Shown here in pieces: positions 1 to 6,841 of a stretch of DNA of 26,481 nt. The notes below the pieces were generated by a model. It made no database searches. It saw only the letters and a program-made list of their open reading frames with translations, and was not told the DNA's origin. The first letter of the stretch is position 1, and every line of letters begins with the position of its first letter. A program made the position numbers and the translations under genes. The DNA comes from Chlamydiota bacterium (GTDB lineage: Bacteria > Chlamydiota > Chlamydiia > Chlamydiales > VGMA01), in the NCBI GenBank assembly GCA_016866575.1, contig VGMA01000005.1:1-26481 (forward strand), written 5' to 3'.

Positions 1-15
1 AACCTTAGTAAAGCT

Positions 16-2325
16 TTAAAGACGATTTTTTGTTTTTTGTCGTACAACCATTTTTGTCCAATAGGTGTAATCAGCTGGAGTTATTCTACATTGTCTTAAC
101 CTAAGACCTTTATACATTTCTAAAGCGGGGTGTGGTGCTAGAGGATGATGGTCTTGTTCCAAAAGGGTTTGTAGTTGTATCGAATCTTCAGTTTCAATCA
201 CAGGATAATCGACATTAGGGGCAAAATCTTCCATGAACATTGTTTTATCTGTTGTCATCATAAAACCATGATCTTTTATGGATTTGTCAATATCAGGAAT
301 GAATTTGTCATAATGTCTTGGTGTAATCGTAGCGCCTTTCATGAAAAAAATATCGATTCCGTTTTCCAGAATAGATTTTAATCTATCAGGATATTCATCA
401 GGTTTTGTGATATCGGCTTTGATAAATTGAACGACTCTTTTTTCGGCAAATCGTAATTTATTGTAGGACCAATCAAAACTTACTTTGATCGCACCATCTT
501 CTTCATCGATTGAGATGTTGTCAGCTCTTAACCCTCGAATTAATACAAAAAAGAAGCGTAAAGCCAAATCGGGCATGAATTGAGTAAAATCAGGGCTTAA
601 TATGCTTGATCCTCCCATTCTATTTGAAAAAACAGGGATAAATGAGCTCTCTTGAAGCCTAGAAACAACTTCTTTAAAATTGTGAAGGCAATCATTCCAA
701 GCTTCTTTCATGGAATCGATGGTAATATCTGTGACATCAACCATGGTGATTTCGGTTGCATCGGTTGCTAAAAGAACACTCGCTATATCAGCACCTGAGC
801 AGCCATAAAGCACCTGTTTTGGTTGATGTTCTTGATTCACAATATTGCATAAAGAGCGAAAATAGGCATTGACGCCCACATCTACACCCACGTTTTTCAA
901 TCCTTCGTCACAATCTAGAAGATGGATGTATTCATATTTTTTTGAATAATTGAGTCTTGCTATTAAAGAGATGGATTTAGGGTGATTTTTTTTAGCAAGT
1001 GGCATAAAGTCTAGATCGCTCGTGATTTCACTCTCTAATGGGTAGTTGACTAAAGTGATTTCTAGATTTTTGATAGCATCATATGTCGCATGAAACTTTG
1101 CATCGATCCCACGAAAAATTTCCTCTGCTACTTCATTGCAAAGAACTCTTCGATAGGTAGCTTCATCCCATAATTTTTTTAATGAATTTCGTACCCAGCT
1201 TTCAGGATCAGTAGGTTTAGTATGGCAAACAGCAATGATTTGAGGTTTTAGGCAAAGAATTTTATCTTTTGTAAAGGCCTCTTCAATTGCTTCAAGATCA
1301 TCATCTAAGATTAGCTGTGCCGATTTTTTCCATAAGGGCATCATAACAGTGTCTAGATATTCATCAAGATCACCTTTTTCCATGATCAACAAAGGCTCAG
1401 TTGGCAGGGGAAATAAGGAGATATCCTCATGAAATTGTCTGTAGCAAGGATCTACAACATAGCTTTTACCAAAAGGGGATTTGACACATACGATCGAGTG
1501 TTCTATGGCTAATGTGACTTTTGGTTCTAAATCTTTTCTATGAAGAAGCTCTGTAGTAAAACCGATCATGCTGAGCAAAGCTTCTAAAATGGGCGCACTT
1601 ACATGAGATTGGTAATTGTATCCTGCGGGGTTTCGCCAATTGAGAAGATCATTAGTAATTTCCATTTTATGCTCTTTAAGATACATCTTAGCGACTTTTG
1701 AGACAAAATCGAGCAGTCTTACTGTCAAATCATAAAGATTTTGCCTAAAGCTTTCCTCGTCACTGTAGCTATGAGAGGCTAAGTAGAGATTTAGGGCCGC
1801 TTTGATGAACTCTTTGCCATGAAGGATGATATCCTCTTTTTTTTGTTTTGTGTTTTTTGGAAGGAGCTTTTCAGGATTTTTGATAGCGATCAGAGCGTTT
1901 TTTAAGGTAAAAATCCTCTCTTGAAAAAAAAGAGCAAAATTAGCTTTTTGATAACTTTCATTTAATGCCTCAAAGGCGATTTCGTAAAACGTTTCCAAGA
2001 GAGCTGAATTTTTGATACGCGATTGCAGCTCTGGATATAAAGGAAGATTTTCGATGGTTTGTCTAATACTAGCAACGTCGATAGTTTTTAGATGTTGAAG
2101 TTCGCTTGCAATTTTATGTAAAAGAATTTGATCTTTCATGAAAGCGGAAAGATTGAATTGGCAATTCAAAAGTACTTCTACAGGCATTTTGGCTTGAAGT
2201 ATTTTCAAAGCCACATCTTCTATACTGCTGATTGTAAATCTTTTATCTTCTTGAAAAGAGGAATCGTAAGTAGGGCAAACAAAGGCTGAATTGGATAGAG
2301 ACGGTGTTGCAAAAATAGGAGACAT
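16..2325 (-). CDS. Large lineage-specific protein, transglutaminase-like plus methyltransferase-like (paralog 1)
   Basis: This 769-residue protein has no name I can assign. Residues 30-225 are mostly helical. Residues 228-300 resemble a transglutaminase/papain-type core: the segment around S243 ends in a conserved 'LSMIGFTT', followed by H276 (AIEHSIV) and D292 (YVVDPCY). The spacing of 33 and 16 residues fits a Cys-His-Asp triad, but the nucleophile position is Ser. Residues 504-531 (VLYGCSGADI to MVD) resemble motif I of a class I SAM methyltransferase fold. IKADITKP (635-642), IDIFFMKGAT (657-666) and HGFMMTTD (686-693) fit later strands of that fold. The downstream neighbour (as read on the plus strand) is a full-length paralog, colinear without gaps over the first 300 residues. 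The ATG start has a weak AAGAAAG upstream. There is no signal peptide; secretion by type III is possible but not visible. The gene is real; the domain calls are inferred from motifs. Confidence 0.6.
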   Translation of the reverse strand: MSPIFATPSLSNSAFVCPTYDSSFQEDKRFTISSIEDVALKILQAKMPVEVLLNCQFNLSAFMKDQILLHKIASELQHLKTIDVASIRQTIENLPLYPELQSRIKNSALLETFYEIAFEALNESYQKANFALFFQERIFTLKNALIAIKNPEKLLPKNTKQKKEDIILHGKEFIKAALNLYLASHSYSDEESFRQNLYDLTVRLLDFVSKVAKMYLKEHKMEITNDLLNWRNPAGYNYQSHVSAPILEALLSMIGFTTELLHRKDLEPKVTLAIEHSIVCVKSPFGKSYVVDPCYRQFHEDISLFPLPTEPLLIMEKGDLDEYLDTVMMPLWKKSAQLILDDDLEAIEEAFTKDKILCLKPQIIAVCHTKPTDPESWVRNSLKKLWDEATYRRVLCNEVAEEIFRGIDAKFHATYDAIKNLEITLVNYPLESEITSDLDFMPLAKKNHPKSISLIARLNYSKKYEYIHLLDCDEGLKNVGVDVGVNAYFRSLCNIVNQEHQPKQVLYGCSGADIASVLLATDATEITMVDVTDITIDSMKEAWNDCLHNFKEVVSRLQESSFIPVFSNRMGGSSILSPDFTQFMPDLALRFFFVLIRGLRADNISIDEEDGAIKVSFDWSYNKLRFAEKRVVQFIKADITKPDEYPDRLKSILENGIDIFFMKGATITPRHYDKFIPDIDKSIKDHGFMMTTDKTMFMEDFAPNVDYPVIETEDSIQLQTLLEQDHHPLAPHPALEMYKGLRLRQCRITPADYTYWTKMVVRQKTKNRL

Positions 2326-2436
2326 TTGGCTTTCTTAGTTTTTGCCAAAACAGAATTAAAAAAAATCAGAAAATAATCAATAAAAAAACGATAAATAAAT
2401 TATTGTAACTAATTAGATCCAATCAGAAATTTTTAT

Positions 2437-4734
2437 CTAATTTTTTCTTCGAATGATCATTTTCAACCAGTAGGTGTAATCAGGGGGAGTATTTCTATAT
2501 GCTCGTAAATCTGGAGTTTTATTTGCATCCAATACTAGGTGCGCAAGAAGAGGATGAGGTTCAAATTCTAAAAGGTTTTCTAATTGAGTAGACTCTTCGC
2601 TTGTGATGATTGGATAGTCAACATTAGGAGAACAATCTTCCATGAACATGGTTTTATCGGTTGTCATCATGAAGCCGCCACTTTTGATAGATCGATCAAT
2701 CTTTGGGATAAAATTGTCAAACAGTCTCGGTATCGCAGTTGCACCCTTCATATAAAAAATATCGATTCCTTCTGAGAGAATAATTTTCAATTGAATAGGA
2801 TAATTTTGAGGCTTTGTGATATCGGCTTTTATAAATCGTACTAAGCGTTTTTTAGATCTTGTTTCGTTGTTGTGTTTCCAATCAAAACTGACAATAATAG
2901 TTGTATGTTCTTCACGAATTTCAATGTTTTCAGCTTTAAGACCTTCCATAAGAATAAAAAAGAAGCGCAAAGGAAGATCAGGCATAAATTGATTATCAAT
3001 GTCAGAAAAGCTACTTGAGCCAGAAAAGCTCCTTGAGAAACCGTCTATGAATTGGGATTTATGAAGGATATGAAAGGCTCTTCTAGGTTCGTTCTTAACA
3101 AGATGTAGGGCGCTATGCATCGAATGTAGTGTGATGTACGTTCTATCAACCATGGTAATCTCAGTTGCATCTGTTGTAAAAAGAACGCTAGTGATATCAG
3201 CCCCTGAGCACCCGTAAACGAGTTTTTTAGGGATGTGATCAGGATTTACAATTTTACATAGCGAATTTAAGTAGGCATTCACCCCAATATCAGCTCCAAG
3301 TTGGTTCAATCTTGGGTCAAAATCTAAAATATCGGAATAGGCGTATTTCTCAAAATCATCCAATCTAGAAAACAAAGATATCGATCTAGGATGATTTTTG
3401 CTAAACGATCTCATAGCATTCAAATCTTCTTTTAGCTGACTTTTCTGAGGATATCTAGTCAACGTAATCTGCATTTTTTTGATATCATCGTATGTTTTTT
3501 GATGTAAGAGATCTAAACCTGTAAATATTTCATAAGCTACAGAATTACAAACTGATTCTCTATATGTTTTCAAATCCCAAATCTTTTTTAAGGAGGTTTC
3601 GACCCACTTTTCATGATTTTTGGGCCTAGAGAGACTGGAGGTAATCAAATCGGGATCAAGGCATATTACGATATCTTTTTTTCTAGCTAAACCTATAAAA
3701 GATGGATTTTTTTGCCTGTATAGATTTAGGGAGTTTTTCCATAAAGGGATAAGTTTAGCATCTACATAATTATCAGTGAGATCTTCATCGATAAGCAATA
3801 AAGGCTCTTTTGGAGGGTCTAGTAAAGAAACATCTTCATAAAATTGTTTAAAGCAAGGATCTAAAATATAACGCTTGCCAAACGGGGATTTCACAGAAAT
3901 TATAGAATGTTCCATAGCTAAGGTTACTTTAGGCTCTAGATCGGTTCTATACATAAGTGAAGTAGTATAGCCAAGTGCGCTAAGGCAAGTTTCTAAAATA
4001 CTTGAGCATACAAACGCATGATAATTATAACCTGTAGGATTGCGCCAGTTTAGTAAATTTGGTACTACTGATTTATTGTGTTCTTGAAGGTATGAAGTGG
4101 CAATTTGATTCACAAAACCGAGTAGTTTTGCTGAAACATCGTATAAATTGGTTCTAAAACTTTCTTCATCAAGACTATCTTGAAAAGATAGATGCAAATA
4201 TAGTGCGCCTTTAAAAAACTCTCTTCCTAATCTTTTGAGCTCATTTTCTTTTTTTGCATCTAGATTTTTTACTAATTTTTGAGGTGCTAATGCCGCTACA
4301 AGAGCATTTTTTACAGTGAAAATTCTTTGATTAAAACAGATGTGAAAATTGACCAAATTATGATTGCCTTCAAGAGTTTCAGAGCATAATTGATAAAATA
4401 GCTCTAACATATCGCTTGAGATCAGTCGATCCTTAAGTTCTTCAAAAAGAGAGAGATTTTCTAGTGAAACTCGAATAGATTCAGGACTAATTTGCTCCAA
4501 ATTTTTCAAATGATTTGCAAGTTTTTGCAGGATGATTTGATCTTTAATGAAAGCGGAAATATTGAAGCGGTGATTGAAGAGCACCTCTACAGGGAAATTT
4601 GTCTGAAGGACCCTCAAGGCAATGTCAGTAATGGTAGAATGTTTCTCTTCTTCAAATGGAAGGGTACTTGCTTCAGTAGAAATAGGGGATGTATTTAGAT
4701 GAGTGAAAGAGGGGGTAGAGGAAATAGAAGACAT
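2437..4734 (-). CDS. Large lineage-specific protein, transglutaminase-like plus methyltransferase-like (paralog 2)
   Basis: This 765-residue tandem paralog of the 769-residue neighbour is similar along its whole length (very roughly half identical by eye). The transglutaminase-like region keeps a Cys at the nucleophile position: C243 (AFVCSSILE), then H276 (AMEHSII) and D292 (YILDPCF). This is the order and spacing of a Cys-His-Asp hydrolase or acyltransferase triad. The C-terminal half has the same Rossmann-type motifs as its sister: LVYGCSGADI, EITMVD, FIKADITKP, IDIFYMKGAT and GGFMMTTD. Both copies share the block NLLNWRNPxGYNY just before the nucleophile. It lies upstream of paralog 1 with a 111-base gap, so the pair may be co-transcribed. 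The ATG is preceded only by an A-rich AAAGAAAAAATTC. Function is unknown. A host-targeted enzyme is a guess from its lineage-restricted look and triad; the substrate cannot be read from sequence. Confidence 0.6.
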   Translation of the reverse strand: MSSISSTPSFTHLNTSPISTEASTLPFEEEKHSTITDIALRVLQTNFPVEVLFNHRFNISAFIKDQIILQKLANHLKNLEQISPESIRVSLENLSLFEELKDRLISSDMLELFYQLCSETLEGNHNLVNFHICFNQRIFTVKNALVAALAPQKLVKNLDAKKENELKRLGREFFKGALYLHLSFQDSLDEESFRTNLYDVSAKLLGFVNQIATSYLQEHNKSVVPNLLNWRNPTGYNYHAFVCSSILETCLSALGYTTSLMYRTDLEPKVTLAMEHSIISVKSPFGKRYILDPCFKQFYEDVSLLDPPKEPLLLIDEDLTDNYVDAKLIPLWKNSLNLYRQKNPSFIGLARKKDIVICLDPDLITSSLSRPKNHEKWVETSLKKIWDLKTYRESVCNSVAYEIFTGLDLLHQKTYDDIKKMQITLTRYPQKSQLKEDLNAMRSFSKNHPRSISLFSRLDDFEKYAYSDILDFDPRLNQLGADIGVNAYLNSLCKIVNPDHIPKKLVYGCSGADITSVLFTTDATEITMVDRTYITLHSMHSALHLVKNEPRRAFHILHKSQFIDGFSRSFSGSSSFSDIDNQFMPDLPLRFFFILMEGLKAENIEIREEHTTIIVSFDWKHNNETRSKKRLVRFIKADITKPQNYPIQLKIILSEGIDIFYMKGATAIPRLFDNFIPKIDRSIKSGGFMMTTDKTMFMEDCSPNVDYPIITSEESTQLENLLEFEPHPLLAHLVLDANKTPDLRAYRNTPPDYTYWLKMIIRRKN

Positions 4735-5036
4735 GAATTTTTTCTTTTTTTGGCGTGCTAGTATGATTTAGTCATAAGAAATACGCAACAAAAAACATTA
4801 AGAATTGATAAATAAAGATCGTAATAGAGAGTGAGTGCTTTTTCTTTGCTGATAGATTGCAACATTTTGATAATTTTACTCTTACAATACAAATTTTCTG
4901 CAACCTCTTACAGTGACTGAAAAAATGCATTAATTCACTGTTAGATATGTGCTAAAATAAGCTTGAGAAGAATTTAGATGATTGACTAAGCTTACGTTCA
5001 GCATAGTAAATTTTAAACAAATGCGGAGGTTATCAA
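4735..5036. other. Divergent intergenic region between paralog 2 and the HU gene
   Basis: This 302-base AT-rich gap must hold the promoters of the minus-strand paralog 2 and the plus-strand HU gene. No ORF with a ribosome binding site, no tRNA and no clear terminator was seen. A strong Shine-Dalgarno GGAGGT lies at 5025-5030, six bases before the HU start. The octamer CTCTTACA occurs twice (4879-4886 and 4905-4912), 26 bases apart, too short a repeat to interpret. A TAAAAT hexamer at 4953-4958 is an alternative -10 for HU. Confidence 0.5.
4982..5009 (+). promoter_or_regulatory. Candidate promoter for the HU gene
   Basis: TTGACT at 4982-4987 is a near-consensus -35. With a 16-base spacer it reaches only a weak -10, TAGTAA (5004-5009). 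An alternative -10, TAAATT, starts at 5007 with 19 bases. The -35 is good but the -10 is uncertain. Confidence 0.3.
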
Positions 5037-5309
5037 ATGAACAAGACTGAACTCGTTCAAGAATTGTCAGATGCAACAGGATTCACAAAAGCAGATTCTT
5101 ATAAGTTTATTACTGCTTTTACAAACGTCATTTCTGGTTCTTTGAAAAAAGGAAAAGAGATCTCTATTGTTGGTTTCGGTTCTTACAAAGTTAACAAAAG
5201 AAAAGCAAGAACAGGAAGAAATCCGCAAACTGGTGATGCTATTAAGATTCCTGCTAAGAAAGTTCCAACTTTCCGTCCAGGTAAAGCTCTTAAAGATGCT
5301 TGCAATTAA
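5037..5309 (+). CDS. HU/IHF-family nucleoid DNA-binding protein
   Basis: This 90-residue protein has the full HU/IHF fold: N-terminal helices (MNKTELVQELS), the GFGSYKV turn at 46-52, and the DNA-intercalating arm ARTGRNPQTGDAIKIP with the conserved Pro in RNPxTG. The C-terminus FRPGKALKDACN is also canonical. It acts as a dimer that bends DNA and helps organise the nucleoid; in chlamydiae the histone-like Hc1/Hc2 proteins condense DNA at a different stage. Length is typical. The ATG is preceded by GGAGGT with a six-base spacer, the best Shine-Dalgarno in the window with that of the 219-residue gene, which suggests high expression. It ends in a strong hairpin terminator, so it is probably monocistronic. 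HU versus IHF subunit cannot be decided by eye, hence no symbol. Confidence 0.95.
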   Translation: MNKTELVQELSDATGFTKADSYKFITAFTNVISGSLKKGKEISIVGFGSYKVNKRKARTGRNPQTGDAIKIPAKKVPTFRPGKALKDACN

Positions 5310-5329
5310 TACAAGTTTTCAAGAGATAG

Positions 5330-5364
5330 AAAAAGGCGCTTAGTTACTTAAGCGCCTTTTTTTT
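5330..5364. terminator. Bidirectional rho-independent terminator between HU and htrA
   Basis: A perfect 13-bp inverted repeat (arms 5330-5342 and 5349-5361, GC core GGCGC/GCGCC) closes a six-base loop. The arms begin with five A and end with five T, and the T run extends to 5364. Read on either strand it is a GC stem followed by a T tract, so it can stop HU transcripts on the plus strand and htrA transcripts on the minus strand. Confidence 0.9.
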
Positions 5365-5399
5365 GCCACGCATTTTCTTAAAAAAATGTGGCTTTTTTT
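5365..5399 (+). terminator. Second hairpin with T tract, plus strand
   Basis: Directly after the first terminator, GCCA (5365-5368) and CATTT (5371-5375) pair with AAATG (5384-5388) and TGGC (5389-5392), with a two-base CG bulge. Seven T follow, reaching into the htrA stop codon. It is oriented only for plus-strand transcription, so it would be a back-up terminator for HU. Confidence 0.5.
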
Positions 5400-6807
5400 A
5401 TTCCTCAATATAGTGGAATGATGCACGCCCTTGGTAGCTAACAAGGAAAATATGTTTTCCTTTATCTTGAGGGTTTTTGAGTGCATCGTTGAGATCTTCG
5501 TATGAGCGTATTTTCTTGCCGTTGACAACAACAATGATCATTCCTTGACGAAGACCTGCTTTTGCAGCTTTAGAGTTGGGTGTAACACTTGTGATAACCA
5601 TTCCGGTATCATCTATGCGCATACCTTGCTGATACGCTTTTTCAGGTGTTAAGATCGATACCTGCATACCAAAGCGTTGCAAAGATAGATCGCTAGATCC
5701 AATGCCAGCATTTGGACTTGCTAACACAATCGAATAGCTTTTTTTCTTTCCACCTTGTAAAACTTCTAAAACAACCGTATCTCCAGCAGTTTTTTGACCA
5801 ACAATAGCAATGACTGCTTCAGGGGAAGATACCGATTTTCCATCAATAGAAACAATCACATCTCCTGGATGAAGACCTGCTTTATCTGCAGGTGAATCTT
5901 TTACTACATCGGAAATGACAACACCTGTTGTTTTACTTGGCAATTTGAAAGCTGAAGCGAGATCGCTATTGAGTTCTTGTAGCTGAACTCCCATCACGCC
6001 GCGCTCTACAACACCTTTTTCGCGAATCTGATTGTAGACCATTTTTAACATTTTGCTAGGAATAGCAAAACCAAGGCCTATGCTTCCACCGCTTTGTGAA
6101 AAAATAGCAGTATTCATTCCAATGACTTGGCATTGTAAATTCAGTAGCGGACCACCAGAATTTCCTGGATTGATCGCTGCATCAATTTGGATGAAATCAT
6201 CGATTTGAGATAGCTGCAGCTTATTTCGGTGTGTAGCGCTTACTGTCCCTGTTGTAACTGTATTTCGTAATTCAAATGGGCTTCCTATTGCAACAACAAA
6301 TTGACCCACACGAATTGCATCTGAATCAGCAAAGCACAAGTAGGGGAGCTTTTCTCCTTGAGAATCGATTTTTAAGACGGCTATGTCTGATTTTTTATCA
6401 AATCCTATGAGTTCAGCAGGGATGTTTACACCATCTGATTCACGAGAAATATAGATTGTTTGCGCTTGTTGAACCACATGGTAATTGGTCAGGATATATC
6501 CATCTTCTGAAACAAAAAATCCAGAACCTACAGAACCTTGCGGCCGTTTTTGCGGAGGAGGAGCACCAAAAAATTGCTCAAAGAATTCATCGTAAGGATT
6601 GACCCCTTTTTGCCGCTGTTGCGATGTAGATGGGGATTTAGCTTCCCCGTAAATGTGCACTACAGCAGGGCTGCACGTTTCTGCTACTTTGATAAAAGGA
6701 GCTGAAATTGTATCTTCGATATCTTTGTTCCCGACACATGGAGAACACTCTGCAAAGCAAGTAGCTATAAGGCTTAGGCATGCATAAGCAATAGATTTTT
6801 TCGTCAT
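5398..6807 (-). CDS. htrA: HtrA/DegP-type periplasmic serine protease and chaperone
   Basis: This protein degrades or refolds misfolded envelope proteins in the periplasm. The 469 residues begin with a Sec signal peptide (MTKKSIAYACLSLIATCFA). The trypsin-like domain carries the catalytic triad H110 (LTNYHVV), D141 (KSDIAVLKID) and S217 (NPGNSGGPLL). Two PDZ domains follow at about 268-365 (GVMGVQLQEL) and 380-465. Order and length match the DegP/HtrA family (about 450-500 residues). The ATG has AAGGA a few bases upstream. It lies 34 bases downstream of the M16C metalloprotease gene on the same strand and probably forms a transcription unit with it, closed by the bidirectional terminator. In C. 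trachomatis, as I recall, htrA (CT823) also neighbours an M16-type metalloprotease gene (CT824). Confidence 0.96.
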   Translation of the reverse strand: MTKKSIAYACLSLIATCFAECSPCVGNKDIEDTISAPFIKVAETCSPAVVHIYGEAKSPSTSQQRQKGVNPYDEFFEQFFGAPPPQKRPQGSVGSGFFVSEDGYILTNYHVVQQAQTIYISRESDGVNIPAELIGFDKKSDIAVLKIDSQGEKLPYLCFADSDAIRVGQFVVAIGSPFELRNTVTTGTVSATHRNKLQLSQIDDFIQIDAAINPGNSGGPLLNLQCQVIGMNTAIFSQSGGSIGLGFAIPSKMLKMVYNQIREKGVVERGVMGVQLQELNSDLASAFKLPSKTTGVVISDVVKDSPADKAGLHPGDVIVSIDGKSVSSPEAVIAIVGQKTAGDTVVLEVLQGGKKKSYSIVLASPNAGIGSSDLSLQRFGMQVSILTPEKAYQQGMRIDDTGMVITSVTPNSKAAKAGLRQGMIIVVVNGKKIRSYEDLNDALKNPQDKGKHIFLVSYQGRASFHYIEE

Positions 6808-6841
6808 ATTTTTTCCTTCAATTAGCGAATTAAAGTATATA

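Noticed and set aside
4879..4912. Direct repeat CTCTTACA before HU as an operator
   Set aside because: Eight-base repeats are frequent in AT-rich spacers and these are not symmetric or placed at a clear promoter.
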